64,000 nt of DNA from Candidatus Omnitrophota bacterium. Lineage in GTDB: Bacteria > Hinthialibacterota > Hinthialibacteria > Hinthialibacterales > Hinthialibacteraceae. This document shows positions 1 through 9,142 of the stretch, one piece after another; position 1 is the first letter of the stretch, and the number at the start of each line of letters is the position of its first letter. The stretch lies in contig QZKN01000029.1 in assembly GCA_003598175.1 (NCBI GenBank), forward strand, positions 34,179-98,178, written 5' to 3'. Under the pieces are notes generated by a model, which worked only from the letters and a program-made list of their open reading frames with translations, had not been told where the DNA came from and ran no database searches. Position numbers and translations under genes: made by a program.

Positions 1-137
1 AAGTCGCGCAATTCATCCCCCTCATCGGCGCGGTAGCCGGCGGCGTAATCAACAAGAAAATCACCGGCGACATCGCCCGCATCGCCCAGGAAGTCTACCG
101 CGATCGCCTGCAACATATTCAGGAAGCCGATAAATAA
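1..137 (+). CDS. C-terminal end of an EcsC-like protein (partial)
   Basis: Reading from base 3 gives 44 residues ending in a stop at 135-137, so the gene begins outside the window. The visible tail has the pattern [17 protein letters not shown] followed by a basic amphipathic helix. That glycine-rich hydrophobic hairpin plus a trailing helix resembles the end of EcsC-family proteins, which are peripheral membrane proteins of unclear biochemical role. The match is from memory of the family only and the fragment is short, so the family name is tentative. It is followed after about 95 bases by hisI on the same strand. Confidence 0.4.
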   Translation, partial: VAQFIPLIGAVAGGVINKKITGDIARIAQEVYRDRLQHIQEADK

Positions 138-231
138 TCCCCAAATTCCATTTCCTCCCAAGCATTGCTTCCACAAAACGAAACGACTATCATTACTTTT
201 TTATCCGAATCACAAAATCGAGAGGTGCAAT

Positions 232-621
232 GTGAGTCTGTGGGATTTGATTCGATTTAATGCGGACGGGCTGGTGACCGCCATCGCCCGCGACGCGAAA
301 ACCGGGCGGGTGTTGATGGCGGCGTTCATGAACCGCGAAGCCTTGGAAAAAACGCTGGCAACCAAAACCGCCCATTATTACAGCCGCTCGCGCAAGAAAT
401 TGTGGCTGAAAGGCGAATCGTCCGGCCATGTGCAACAGGTTCTTCATCTTTATATCGACTGCGACGGCGACGCCGTGTTGATGGATGTGGAGCAGGAAGG
501 CGCCGCCTGCCACGCCGGCTACTTTTCCTGCTTTTATCGGGAAATAACCTCTCTCGACGAAGAACCCGTCATCGCCGAAGAACGAATCTTCAATCCCGAA
601 CAAGTGTATAAGAATTCCTAA
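232..621 (+). CDS. hisI: Phosphoribosyl-AMP cyclohydrolase (HisI)
   Basis: Third step of histidine biosynthesis: hydrolytic opening of the purine ring of phosphoribosyl-AMP in the cytoplasm. The 129-residue protein is the usual size for the stand-alone HisI domain, without the HisE pyrophosphohydrolase that is fused in many bacteria. The signature is clear: D76-C-D78-G-D80 for magnesium, and C77, C93 and C100 ([14 protein letters not shown]) for zinc. The GTG start at 232 is chosen because the nearby ATG at 230 runs straight into a stop, and an AGAGGTG sequence lies just upstream. No other his genes are in view. A palindromic repeat follows the stop at once. Confidence 0.95.
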   Translation: MSLWDLIRFNADGLVTAIARDAKTGRVLMAAFMNREALEKTLATKTAHYYSRSRKKLWLKGESSGHVQQVLHLYIDCDGDAVLMDVEQEGAACHAGYFSCFYREITSLDEEPVIAEERIFNPEQVYKNS

Positions 622-625
622 ATAG

Positions 626-726
626 TAGGGTGGGTTGAGCCAGGCGAAACCCACCAATACACTCACGAATCCGGCATCCGCCGATATTTACGGAACGGTG
701 GTAGGTTGAGCCAGACGAAATCCACT
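626..726. repeat. Tandem pair of GGTGGGTTGAGC-type dispersed repeats
   Basis: Two related imperfect copies, 626-655 and 698-726, share the core GGTTGAGCCAGRCGAAAYCCAC, each an imperfect inverted repeat of GTGGGTT and AACCCAC type. A third relative lies at 22416-22446 and looser ones at 17545-17623. The second copy overlaps the 5' end of the longest trpE reading frame, which argues that this part is not translated. Confidence 0.6.
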
Positions 727-753
727 AATCAATACGGTACTTTAAATAAAAAC

Positions 754-2241
754 ATGTACGAACCGACATTCGAACGTTTTCAGGAACTCAGCCAACAGGG
801 CAACATGATCCCTGTCTATCGCGTGATCATGGCCGATTTGGATACGCCGGTTTCCGCGTTCATCAAATTGGCCGAAGACGATCACCCTCACGCTTTTCTT
901 CTCGAAAGCGTCGAGCAGGGTGAAAAACTGGGACGCTATTCCTTCATCGGCGTCAATCCGTCGCATATTTTCATTTGCCGTGGAAACACGTTGATTCAAA
1001 TCAACGGTGAAAAACGGATTGAACATCAATTGAACAAAGACAAGGATCCGCTGACGGTCTTACAACAATTCATGTCGCGATACAAAGCGGTGGAAGTGGA
1101 AGGATTGCCCCCGTTTTTCGGCGGCCTGGTCGGCTATCTCGGCTACGAAATGACGCAGCATTTCGAACGATTGGAATTCAACAACCGCGACGATTTCAAC
1201 GTTCCCGACGCGGTGTTCTACTTCGCCGACACCCTCGTCATTTTCGACCACTTCCAACGGACCATGATGGTGGCCGCCAACGTTCTGCTCAATTCCTCGC
1301 CGGAAGAAACCTATTACGACGCCGTTCGGCGAATCGATCGCGTCGTCAAAAAACTGCAATCTCCCCTGTCGCGAATCTCATTCGGCGCGGGACTGACCAC
1401 CCACTCGCCCGTCAAGACCAATTGGAACAAAAATGCGTTTCTTAAGGCGGTCGAGCAATCGAAGGAATATATCAAAGCCGGCGACATTTATCAGGTTCAG
1501 GTCGGTATCCGCAGTGATGTGGAAATCACCTCCGGCCCGTTGGATTTATACCGCGCCCTGCGCCGCATCAATCCCTCGCCCTACACCTTCTTTTTCCGTC
1601 ATGAAAACCTCTGCCTCGTCGGCGGCTCGCCGGAAATTCTGGTGAAGATGACCAACAATCAGGTGACGTATCGGCCCATCGCCGGCACTCGTCGCCGCGG
1701 CCGGACGGAAGAGGAAGATCATTTTCTTGAACGCGAGCTGCTCAACGACGCAAAGGAACAAGCCGAACACATCATGCTGGTCGACCTCGGCCGCAACGAC
1801 ATCGGCCGGGTTTGCAATTTCCACACCGTCAAAGTCACCGATTTGATGTACGTCGAACGCTATTCCCACGTCATGCATCTCGTATCCAACGTCGAAGGAG
1901 AACTGCGGGACGATAACGACGCCTACGACTTGATGCGGGCCACATTCCCGGCGGGAACCGTTACCGGATCGCCCAAAATCCGCTCCATGGAGATTATCGA
2001 GGAATTGGAAGAAACCCGCCGCGGTCCCTACGCGGGCGCCGTGGGCTGGTTCGGTCTGACCGGCGGTCTCGATTTCTGCATCACCCTGCGCACCATCGTC
2101 GTGATCGGTACGCGAGCCTACATTCAAGCCTCCGCCGGCATCGTCGCCGACTCACAGCCGGAATTGGAATATAAGGAAGTGATGAACAAAAGTTGCGCCA
2201 TGCTTCGCGCGGTCGAGATGGCGGAGTGCACGAAGGATTGA
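754..2241 (+). CDS. trpE: Anthranilate synthase component I (TrpE)
   Basis: Converts chorismate to anthranilate with ammonia supplied by TrpG, the first step of tryptophan synthesis. The 495-residue protein has the N-terminal regulatory region with [16 protein letters not shown] (the LLES element linked to tryptophan feedback) and the C-terminal chorismate-binding domain with [24 protein letters not shown] and [10 protein letters not shown]. The frame stays open to a TTG at 706, but that section is a dispersed repeat, so I choose the ATG at 754, where TrpE homologues normally begin (MYEPTFERF). It is followed two bases after its stop by trpG, so the two subunits are almost certainly co-translated. 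Confidence 0.95.
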   Translation: MYEPTFERFQELSQQGNMIPVYRVIMADLDTPVSAFIKLAEDDHPHAFLLESVEQGEKLGRYSFIGVNPSHIFICRGNTLIQINGEKRIEHQLNKDKDPLTVLQQFMSRYKAVEVEGLPPFFGGLVGYLGYEMTQHFERLEFNNRDDFNVPDAVFYFADTLVIFDHFQRTMMVAANVLLNSSPEETYYDAVRRIDRVVKKLQSPLSRISFGAGLTTHSPVKTNWNKNAFLKAVEQSKEYIKAGDIYQVQVGIRSDVEITSGPLDLYRALRRINPSPYTFFFRHENLCLVGGSPEILVKMTNNQVTYRPIAGTRRRGRTEEEDHFLERELLNDAKEQAEHIMLVDLGRNDIGRVCNFHTVKVTDLMYVERYSHVMHLVSNVEGELRDDNDAYDLMRATFPAGTVTGSPKIRSMEIIEELEETRRGPYAGAVGWFGLTGGLDFCITLRTIVVIGTRAYIQASAGIVADSQPELEYKEVMNKSCAMLRAVEMAECTKD

Positions 2242-2243
2242 TC

Positions 2244-2816
2244 ATGTTGCTTATTATCGATAATTACGATTCGTTTACTTACAATCTCGTCCAATATCTC
2301 GGCGAACTCGGGGCGGATATGGAAGTGCACCGCAACGACCGGATTACAGTGGACGAAATCGAGAAAAAAAATCCCGCCGCCCTGTTGATTTCACCCGGTC
2401 CGGGAACGCCGGACGACGGCGGCATTTCCTTGTCTTCCATTGACCGCTTCCATAAAAAAATCCCGATTTTAGGCGTCTGCCTGGGTCATCAATGCATCGG
2501 GCAATATTTCGGAGGGCTGGTTCGGCGCGCCGATCGTATCATGCATGGAAAGACTTCGCTCATCTACCACAATAACAAATGCGTTTTTCACGGCCTCGAT
2601 AATCCCTTCGAGGCAACTCGCTATCATTCCCTGCTGGTGGACCGCGACAGGCTGCCGGATTCCCTCGAAATCATCGCGGAAACCGATCAGGGAGAAATCA
2701 TGGGCCTCTGCCATAAAGACTATCCCGTCTTCGGCGTACAATTCCATCCCGAATCCATTCTCACCGTCGAGGGAAAGCGCTTACTCTCTAATTTTCTAAA
2801 GGTTATGGATAAATAG
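2244..2816 (+). CDS. trpG: Anthranilate/aminodeoxychorismate synthase glutaminase (TrpG/PabA)
   Basis: Class I glutamine amidotransferase that hydrolyses glutamine and channels ammonia to TrpE. The 190-residue protein starts [14 protein letters not shown] and shows the oxyanion strand SPGPGTPDD, the nucleophile elbow GVCLGHQ with the catalytic cysteine, and the His-Glu pair in FGVQFHPES. The ATG at 2244 lies 2 bases past the trpE stop; an in-frame extension back to 2193 would overlap trpE and is rejected. In genomes with one such subunit it may also serve folate synthesis (PabA), which the sequence alone cannot settle. Confidence 0.93.
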   Translation: MLLIIDNYDSFTYNLVQYLGELGADMEVHRNDRITVDEIEKKNPAALLISPGPGTPDDGGISLSSIDRFHKKIPILGVCLGHQCIGQYFGGLVRRADRIMHGKTSLIYHNNKCVFHGLDNPFEATRYHSLLVDRDRLPDSLEIIAETDQGEIMGLCHKDYPVFGVQFHPESILTVEGKRLLSNFLKVMDK

Positions 2817-2845
2817 GGAATCTAAATTCTTATCCATTCTTGACA

Positions 2846-4171
2846 TCATGCATATTCGTTGGAACAAACGTCGTCGATAATATGCTTGATCTCGTCTATT
2901 TCATCCTCGTTGGCATAAAAAACCTGACAAATCGGTTTGGCGAATAACGGCACGTCCTGTATTTCGTGTCGCATCACGAGCAATAGATTTTTGATAAATG
3001 CGTGATCCAACTTTTCTTTTTCGATCGCCAGTTTTTCGATGATCGGATTGTTCGGGTGATAGCTGCATTGAAAGCAACGGGCGCGAAACAGGGTATAGAG
3101 AAGTTTATAGGCTTCCGGTTGATAGATTTTCGTTCCTTCGATCACGTGATAACTCAAATCGACCAGGGAAATGCCTTTTTCATTTTCGAATAGATAGTCG
3201 TCGATTTTCTCATAAATTATTTTGCGTTCATCCTTTGTCAACAATCTGCATTTCAACTTCGTAACAATGTAATCCCGGTAGTAGGATTTTTGTTTTTGAC
3301 TGTCGTCGCCGTTGAATTGGATGGTCGCATCCGCAATACCGCCTTGATCGTTCACCAAAGTGACCAGTAAATCCTGGCCGCTCGGTTCCGCGTTCACCAA
3401 ATTTCTTTTTTGGGCAAGATCGACGAGATCCCGAAACGAGTTCATTTTTGCCAATGACAAATCGAAATCCGGCTTCATTTGGCGAACCAGCGGCATGATT
3501 AAGGCGCCCACCGGTTTCGAGCCTTGTTGTTCCAGCGAACGGATCGCGTTGAGCAAGAGCGAACAGTAGGAATCGACAATCGAGGATACATCCTCTTCTT
3601 GTTGTGGTTCCTTCGCGCTGAAACGATAAAGGGATTCGTAATAAATGAAAAAATCACAGGATTTGACGTATAGTTCCTTCGTGCTGTCGACGCTGCTCCC
3701 CACGCCGATGATGGTTTTCCCCAATTCCCGCAATTTGGCGAATAAAGGCATGTAATCCTGGTCGTAGGCGACAATGGCGTAATATTCGATGTCGGGATAG
3801 GTATACGCCAGTGAAATTGCCTCCACCACCAGACGGATATCCGCCGTATTTTTGTATTGGTTGTAATGCGGGATATCCTCGTGCTGTACCAGATTGCTTT
3901 GCAGCATTTTACGAATTTTGAGTTTCCGATCATTTAAATGCGGCGTCGCTTCGATATCGCCGAACGAACGCCGAATCGCCACGTTGCCGAATTCGATCAA
4001 TTTATTGATGATCGGCTTGATATCGATTGGCAATCCCAATGACAGAGAAAAACCGATCAGGTTTTCCAGATCGATAAAGAGTGCGATACGCTTTTTGGTT
4101 ATTAAATAAGTTTTGTCCATCATTCCAATTTCCCGCTCCATTTTTTTCGCTCGTTGTGAGCAACCGAACAT
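2846..4171 (-). CDS. NYN-domain protein with C-terminal OST-HTH/LOTUS-like region
   Basis: The 441-residue protein begins with a NYN (LabA/DUF88, PIN-like) domain at about 27-180: RIALFIDLENLIGF gives the first acidic position, NTADIRLVVEA the second, and YYAIVAYDQDYMPLF the third. These acidic residues normally bind metal for RNA cleavage. Residues about 205-275 (LEQQGSKPVGALIMPLVRQ and following) look like an OST-HTH/LOTUS module, which binds RNA, often G-quadruplexes. The remaining 150 residues are not recognised. The start is supported by TAAGGAAACAAC directly before the ATG; an ATG at 4123 with weaker spacing is the alternative. A role in RNA turnover is inferred, and the substrate is unknown. 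Confidence 0.75.
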   Translation of the reverse strand: MFGCSQRAKKMEREIGMMDKTYLITKKRIALFIDLENLIGFSLSLGLPIDIKPIINKLIEFGNVAIRRSFGDIEATPHLNDRKLKIRKMLQSNLVQHEDIPHYNQYKNTADIRLVVEAISLAYTYPDIEYYAIVAYDQDYMPLFAKLRELGKTIIGVGSSVDSTKELYVKSCDFFIYYESLYRFSAKEPQQEEDVSSIVDSYCSLLLNAIRSLEQQGSKPVGALIMPLVRQMKPDFDLSLAKMNSFRDLVDLAQKRNLVNAEPSGQDLLVTLVNDQGGIADATIQFNGDDSQKQKSYYRDYIVTKLKCRLLTKDERKIIYEKIDDYLFENEKGISLVDLSYHVIEGTKIYQPEAYKLLYTLFRARCFQCSYHPNNPIIEKLAIEKEKLDHAFIKNLLLVMRHEIQDVPLFAKPICQVFYANEDEIDEIKHIIDDVCSNEYA

Positions 4172-4208
4172 GTTGTTTCCTTACAATCGACGCAGCCGCC
4201 TGCTGTCG

Positions 4209-4583
4209 TTACTTACCATAAATCCATTCCATCGCATCCTCGAAACGGCGAAAGATACGCACGGTGGCTTGGTAATCATTCCCATCGGTTAAGGTTGCAA
4301 ACATCCTCCCCAATCCGTAATCCACATTGTTGGGGGTAACTCCTGCGGTTTTACCGCCTGCTCTTTTTGAAGACAGGCCGGCAACGTAATCCGCAAGAAT
4401 TTTTATCTCATTTGCCGTTAACTGTTGAATCGTCCCTTCTCTGAAATCCCAAATCACGTTCAACATCGGATTCCCGCTATAAAATGTCTTAAGTGCGGTG
4501 AACGCTTCCTCAAAAGTAATCGTCCCCTGGACCGTTTGAACGGTTAATTGCTTTTCAGCATCGATAAGCGACTGAAACGGCAT
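4209..4583 (-). CDS. Small STAS/SpoIIAA-like protein, function unknown
   Basis: A cytoplasmic 124-residue protein without signal peptide or membrane segment. The pattern of a short strand (LNVIWDFREG), a long helix (LTANEIKILADYVAGL), a second strand (KTAGVTPNNVDYGLGRMF) and a final RRFEDAMEWI helix resembles the SpoIIAA/STAS-like fold that is common in uncharacterised bacterial proteins. The ATG at 4583 is preferred because AAAAAGGATTCC sits eight bases upstream; the longer frame begins at a GTG at 4673 with no ribosome site. It lies 37 bases after the NYN gene start on the same strand, so the two are not overlapping but could share a promoter. No pathway is inferred. Confidence 0.55.
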   Translation of the reverse strand: MPFQSLIDAEKQLTVQTVQGTITFEEAFTALKTFYSGNPMLNVIWDFREGTIQQLTANEIKILADYVAGLSSKRAGGKTAGVTPNNVDYGLGRMFATLTDGNDYQATVRIFRRFEDAMEWIYGK

Positions 4584-4983
4584 CAATGGAATCCTTTTTG
4601 ATTCAATAACACAACCGGGCGGTAAAAGCGGAGTTGCATCTATCCTTGGTTGAGTCACATTACGCTTTTTCACGCTTCGTTATAATCCATCAATCATGAC
4701 GGTTCCATATTGTATCCCATTCAAAAAAAAACGGATGTGAATCAGTATAAATTACTGCTTGCCATCGCATTCCATGCCAACATGTCTTTCCTCCCCTCAA
4801 ACTCTGCTTCCAGCTTCTATCGCTGTCCGCAACCGCCGTGTAGGAGAAAAGACGCTCCCCTTTGCACTCATGCATTGGCTTTATCCGATATCGGATTTGG
4901 CCGGTTTTTCCTGTTCCATTTGGAATTCATTCATGGTAAAAGCCGTTCCCCATCCCGGCCGCACACTTTTTTTGAAAATTCTC

Positions 4984-5011
4984 TTGCACTTTTTCTCGGT
5001 TTGGTTATAAT
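4984..5011 (+). promoter_or_regulatory. Sigma-70 promoter of the fur-like gene
   Basis: TTGCAC at 4984-4989 and TATAAT at 5006-5011 are separated by 16 bases, close to the consensus. The position fits transcription of the regulator starting at 5046. Confidence 0.65.
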
Positions 5012-5031
5012 GATAATCGTAACGATTATTA
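5011..5031. promoter_or_regulatory. Fur/PerR-type operator overlapping the -10 element
   Basis: ATAATCG at 5013-5019 and CGATTAT at 5023-5029 form a perfect 7-3-7 inverted repeat, extended by a T/A match at 5011/5031. The AT-rich half sites resemble PerR and Fur boxes. It overlaps the end of TATAAT and the presumed transcription start, so binding should repress the gene, consistent with autoregulation by the adjacent regulator. Confidence 0.6.
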
Positions 5032-5045
5032 AAATTGAAATCACG

Positions 5046-5444
5046 ATGAACAGCTCTATCAAACGAAAGAACAGTATCCGCCGGGAACGCATTCTCGAAC
5101 TGTTGCGCTCCAATCATGCACATCCAACTGCGGATTGGGTTTACGACCAGTTGAAAAAGGAATTCCCCGGCCTCAGTTTGGGCACGGTGTATCGCAACTT
5201 GAAAATATTGGAGGAAGAAGGAAAACTTCAAAACATCCACGGCGGCAGCACGTTTGATCGCTATGACGGCGATTTGTCTCCCCATCACCACATCATTTGT
5301 GAACGTTGCGGCTGCGTGATGGATTTGAATGCCGCCGTCGATGATTCCCTCTTCCGCAAAGCGGAAAATGAAACAGGCTTCCAACTCAGGCCGAGCCAAA
5401 TCACCCTCTACGGCCTTTGCCCGAAATGCCTGAACAAGAAGTAA
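5046..5444 (+). CDS. Fur-family transcriptional regulator, probably PerR-type
   Basis: A 132-residue metal-dependent repressor. The N-terminal winged helix covers about residues 8-75 (HPTADWVYDQL, GTVYRNLKILEEEG), and the dimerisation part carries H80-H82 and two structural zinc pairs, C85/C88 (CERC) and C125/C128 (CPKC). The size and four-cysteine site fit PerR and Fur alike. PerR is favoured because the next gene is a peroxiredoxin, the classic peroxide-stress target, but the residues that decide peroxide sensing cannot be read with certainty. The start is the ATG directly after the operator. A longer in-frame extension back to 4710 would run through the promoter and is rejected. Confidence 0.88.
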   Translation: MNSSIKRKNSIRRERILELLRSNHAHPTADWVYDQLKKEFPGLSLGTVYRNLKILEEEGKLQNIHGGSTFDRYDGDLSPHHHIICERCGCVMDLNAAVDDSLFRKAENETGFQLRPSQITLYGLCPKCLNKK

Positions 5445-5542
5445 GCCGATCAAGGCATCGAAAACGAAATCGACCCGCCAACAGGTTTTCCGTTGGGGGG
5501 ATGATGGCACAATAAAACCATTGATAAAAAGGAGATAAACAG

Positions 5543-6121
5543 ATGGTATTACAAGTTGAAAAGATGGTACTGCAAAAAGAAGATGAAAATAAGGTACTAC
5601 AAATCGGAAAACCGGCGCCGGATTTTAAGGTGGAAGCATTGGTGGGAAAGGAGTTCAAGGAAATCAGACTCAGCGATTATAAAGGCAAAAAGTGGGTATG
5701 CCTGTTCTTCTATCCGCTCGATTTCACGTTTGTCTGCCCGACCGAAATCATCGAATTCAGTAACCGCGGCAAAGAATTTGCCGAACGCAACTGCCAGGTT
5801 CTCGGGGCCAGCACGGATAGCAAATTTTCCCATCTCGGCTGGTGCAGCTCCCATCCCGGCCTGAAGGATTTGAAAATCCCCCTTCTCGCCGATTATAAAA
5901 AACAGATTGCCTGCGACTACGGCATTTTAAAAGAGGACCTCGGCGCGGCCTTTCGCGGCACGTTTCTGATCGATCCCGACGGCAATCTTCGTTTTATCTA
6001 TATCACCGATCTGTCCGTTGGTCGCAACGTCGATGAAGTCTTGCGTGTGCTCGACGCTCTTCAAACCGGTGAATTGACTCCCTGCCAATGGAAAAAAGGG
6101 GATGCGCCGTTGAAAGTGTAA
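5543..6121 (+). CDS. Typical 2-Cys peroxiredoxin (AhpC/Prx1 type)
   Basis: Reduces hydrogen peroxide and organic hydroperoxides through a thiol cycle in the cytoplasm. The 192-residue protein has the peroxidatic motif PLDFTFVCPTE with C65 and a resolving cysteine at C181 near the C-terminus (ELTPCQWKKGD), so it is of the typical 2-Cys kind that forms decamers. The start has the strong site AAGGAGATAAACAG. No AhpF flavoprotein is in view, so electrons probably come from thioredoxin. It lies 98 bases after the Fur/PerR-like regulator on the same strand and ends in a hairpin terminator, which suggests a two-gene peroxide response unit. Confidence 0.93.
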   Translation: MVLQVEKMVLQKEDENKVLQIGKPAPDFKVEALVGKEFKEIRLSDYKGKKWVCLFFYPLDFTFVCPTEIIEFSNRGKEFAERNCQVLGASTDSKFSHLGWCSSHPGLKDLKIPLLADYKKQIACDYGILKEDLGAAFRGTFLIDPDGNLRFIYITDLSVGRNVDEVLRVLDALQTGELTPCQWKKGDAPLKV

Positions 6122-6148
6122 TTTCTGAATTTTTATTAAAAAAGAAAT

Positions 6149-6173
6149 GGGCGGTCTCAGGGCCGCCCTTTCT
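6149..6173 (+). terminator. Rho-independent terminator of the peroxiredoxin gene
   Basis: GGGCGG (6149-6154) pairs with CCGCCC (6163-6168) across an 8-base loop and is followed by TTTC. It lies 28 bases after the peroxiredoxin stop. Confidence 0.7.
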
Positions 6174-6194
6174 TATTGGAAACGGTTCAACCGA

Positions 6195-7337
6195 TTATTC
6201 CCATTCCGCAATGTGTCGTCGTAGTTCCCGCAGAGAGGATACCGCTCTCCACTCGGATTTGACCGCGCGAAAAACGGCTTCCGCTGTTTCCAGACGGACG
6301 AGGATTTTATCGATCAATTGCATGATGAATTGCCAGAGCGATTCCTGATAAGGTACCTTGCTTTCAAATCGCGACAATTTGGGTTGAAACAGCAGTCCCT
6401 GCCGTGCGCGTTCATATGCTTTCATATAAAACTCGCGAGCGATGAACAAGTTGATTTCAATCAATGTTTCAATATCGGTATCTTCATGCTCGCCGCCGGC
6501 GATATCGGCCAGGATACGGTGCGCTTCCTGCGTCATTTTGCGTGTTTGTTCGGATTCCAACCAAACCAGGCCGGAAATCCAGCCACGCTCGGAAGCGTTT
6601 CTATCATCCTCTTCCTGTAAAAACCAGGCAAATTTGACGCTCGTGCCGGCTTGCTTCTGCAAACGATCGAGCATTCCCGCGATGTCGAGAACCACACCGC
6701 CGTGCGGCGAGGATTGGACGCCGTGGTGTTCCTGTAAATCAGGATGATCCACGGCGATCAATGAAAAAACATATCGCTCCTCCGGATTCAGGCCGGATAT
6801 GGTCGTTGCTTCCGCTTCGCGGTCGATTGCCGTGCAGAAGAGAGGATTGAATGCGGGAAGATCGGCCGCTTCGATGGCGCGCCTTCGAGGTTTGTAAATC
6901 ATCTCTTTCGCCGCGGCCGCATCGCGCACGGTGGGAACGGGTTCCAGACGCTGCATTAAAATATCGTTCACCGTCACCAGCGGTCGAAACATGTCTTGTA
7001 GATGCCTGCCGAATTCGGCGGATTTTTTTTCCAAATCGAGCAGATACTCCTGCATTCTCGCCAACCAGTCGCGGCGGCCCTGCTCCGTCGTCCACCGTCG
7101 AATAACGGATGGAACATGCTCCTGCCGCCGGGGGATTGCCGACCGATTGATTGCGGCCAGAAATGCGGTTCGATCGTCGGCGTCAACCGCATCCTCGTAT
7201 GGATGAAATAACGAATCCGACAATTCCGTTTCATTCTCGTTCATTATGGTTTGCATGTATGTATACATAGGTTTCCATACCTCCTCTTGCGGAGATATTG
7301 CTTTTACGTTTTGGTGTTCCTTCTCGCTCATGATCAA
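6195..7337 (-). CDS. Uncharacterised 380-residue protein of the NurA neighbourhood
   Basis: I do not recognise this protein. It has no signal peptide or membrane segment and is rich in charged residues. The N-terminal 130 residues look helical. The middle has strands with a possible hydrophobic core (ERYVFSLIAVDHPDL, HGGVVLDIAGML, SVKFAWFLQEEDD). The C-terminal third is helical again (LIEINLFIAREFYMKAYERA). It lies 92 bases downstream of another uncharacterised gene on the same strand (7430-9142) and both face away from a NurA-type nuclease gene at 9443, so all three may act together. The first codon is an ATG followed by a second ATG two codons later; either could be used. Confidence 0.6.
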   Translation of the reverse strand: MIMSEKEHQNVKAISPQEEVWKPMYTYMQTIMNENETELSDSLFHPYEDAVDADDRTAFLAAINRSAIPRRQEHVPSVIRRWTTEQGRRDWLARMQEYLLDLEKKSAEFGRHLQDMFRPLVTVNDILMQRLEPVPTVRDAAAAKEMIYKPRRRAIEAADLPAFNPLFCTAIDREAEATTISGLNPEERYVFSLIAVDHPDLQEHHGVQSSPHGGVVLDIAGMLDRLQKQAGTSVKFAWFLQEEDDRNASERGWISGLVWLESEQTRKMTQEAHRILADIAGGEHEDTDIETLIEINLFIAREFYMKAYERARQGLLFQPKLSRFESKVPYQESLWQFIMQLIDKILVRLETAEAVFRAVKSEWRAVSSLRELRRHIAEWE

Positions 7338-7429
7338 TCTCTTTTAATTTCATTTCCGTTACCGGCGTGAGAATGAAAATGTCTCTTCTCCATCGCCGCC
7401 TGGTTCGTGTACCTCGTGTATGGCCTGCA

Positions 7430-9142
7430 TTACTTCTTGTATTCAAAACTGCCGAGCACACGTTTTCGGCATTGATTCCAGACGTAATCCACGGATCCTT
7501 TCGGGATATTCAATTCCTTCCCGATTTCTTCGTTTGTTTTTCCCATTGATCTCAACAGCAAAATTTGATCACAGGCGATGGATTGATCCTTATATGCAAT
7601 CGATACGTTGCGTAACGTATCCAGAATTCGCTGCAAATCGTGCTGTTCCTGCCATTCGCGCCATTCGGCGGACGGATCGCCGAACAATTCATCACTGTTT
7701 ATTTCTTTCTGCGGAATGAACAGTTTCGAGGGCAGGCCGCAGTTCGGACATTCCCAATGATTGGCCGAATTGAGTGATTCGCCGGTTGGAATCACACAAC
7801 CGATCGGGCAGATTGTAAAATCCGCGTCGCATTTGCGGCAGCGGGTTTCCATCGGACTTGCGCTCAATGTCCCACAACGCCCGCAGGCGAAACCGATGTG
7901 GGAATACTTGCGGATTAAATCGATCAAGCGTTTTTTTGCGATATGGAAAACCGCGCGTTCGAAGCCGGCGTCGGCCATCCAATCCGGCATAAATCGATCA
8001 ATCTCGCTGGTCGTTGCGACAATCTCTCCGTTTTCATTGCATGTCCAGTCTTGAATGGAATCCAAATATTCCATCAGCGTACTTTCAATATTCCTTTTGG
8101 TCTTGATACGAAATGTTTTGAGATTGACCAAAGAATGATTGGGGAAAAACGGTTTTCCGAATTCGCGGCAAAATTTCTTTTTCGTACTTTCATCATAATG
8201 GCGAATCGGATCGTTTCTTTCGTCGATGGGGAAAACAAACACGTTGTCGTGATCGGTCTCAAGCGCAATGGCATTGCCCGAGGACGAGAAAAACAAGTGA
8301 CGAGGTTGGAAATCGGTCCCGTTGGATAAAAAATCCACATCCCACAGATGCAGCATTTCCTGTCGGCGCACGTCCCAGACCGAAAGCGACGAATCCGAGC
8401 GATGGATTGCCAACCGTTCTCCGTTTCCTGATAAGGTAATCCGTAACGGGATTCCCTTCCGCCCGCCTCGTGCTCCCGCGGGAGGAAGAACAATCGGTTC
8501 CAATTTGTTCTTATACCAGACGCGAACCGACATGTCCGTCATGCAGCGGATGATTTCCTCTATCACGTTGCCCCACAGTTCGTCCTCGATGCCGGTTTGC
8601 TCGTTGAACAGTTCCCGCATTCCGCCGGCATGGCGTCGAATGATGCTCGCTACCGCCCGGCGAATGAAACGGCAATGACAATTCACCCCTTCGTTTACAA
8701 ATGGATCGAGTGTTTCATCATGAGGCGAATAAATCAGATTGATCACTTCGGGAATAAAAAACACTTCGGATTTGAAATGGGACGAATAGGTCGCCGCATC
8801 TCTTTCCAACGTTTTTCGATCAGCGCCCCGCTCTTTTTGACGAAATAGTTTGTTGACGATTCTTTTGATCGTAACGGCCGCTACTTCTCGCATCCATTCC
8901 TTTTGGTGAATGGGAACCCAGGATTGTTTTTTCAATTGCTCGAATAGAATGTACGCCAGCGTATTCGTTACCGAATCCCGCGTTGTGGGAGACGGATCGT
9001 TCAAAACCAATTGGCAAAGTAGTTCATGCACTCGTTCCATACGCTGCCTTCGCGCCGATTCCAGGCTGGCAACTCGACATAAGAGAACCAATCGTATGCC
9101 AAGAACACCCCATGAGAGATTTCGATAATGATTCACAATCAT
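7430..9142 (-). CDS. Multidomain protein: propeller-like repeat, zinc ribbons, sigma-4-like HTH
   Basis: About 570 residues, not matching a family I know. From the ATG at 9142: a helical N-terminus (to about 200); a stretch with a WD40-like blade at about 235-310 (LAIHRSDSSLSVWDVRRQ, then a second weaker blade HLFFSSSGNAIALET); a zinc-binding segment at about 420-468 with CGRC, CRKC and CPNC pairs; and a C-terminal helix-turn-helix at about 522-563 (ILLLRSMGKTNEEIGKELN, then PKGSVDYVWNQCRKRV) like sigma-70 region 4. This order suggests a DNA- or RNA-binding regulator or scaffold. The start is uncertain: ATGs at 9199, 9142 and 9040 are possible and none has a good ribosome site. Confidence 0.55.
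   Translation of the reverse strand: MIVNHYRNLSWGVLGIRLVLLCRVASLESARRQRMERVHELLCQLVLNDPSPTTRDSVTNTLAYILFEQLKKQSWVPIHQKEWMREVAAVTIKRIVNKLFRQKERGADRKTLERDAATYSSHFKSEVFFIPEVINLIYSPHDETLDPFVNEGVNCHCRFIRRAVASIIRRHAGGMRELFNEQTGIEDELWGNVIEEIIRCMTDMSVRVWYKNKLEPIVLPPAGARGGRKGIPLRITLSGNGERLAIHRSDSSLSVWDVRRQEMLHLWDVDFLSNGTDFQPRHLFFSSSGNAIALETDHDNVFVFPIDERNDPIRHYDESTKKKFCREFGKPFFPNHSLVNLKTFRIKTKRNIESTLMEYLDSIQDWTCNENGEIVATTSEIDRFMPDWMADAGFERAVFHIAKKRLIDLIRKYSHIGFACGRCGTLSASPMETRCRKCDADFTICPIGCVIPTGESLNSANHWECPNCGLPSKLFIPQKEINSDELFGDPSAEWREWQEQHDLQRILDTLRNVSIAYKDQSIACDQILLLRSMGKTNEEIGKELNIPKGSVDYVWNQCRKRVLGSFEYKK

Noticed and set aside
4710..5045. N-terminal extension of the Fur-like protein
   Set aside because: It contains the promoter and operator and does not fit the usual Fur length.
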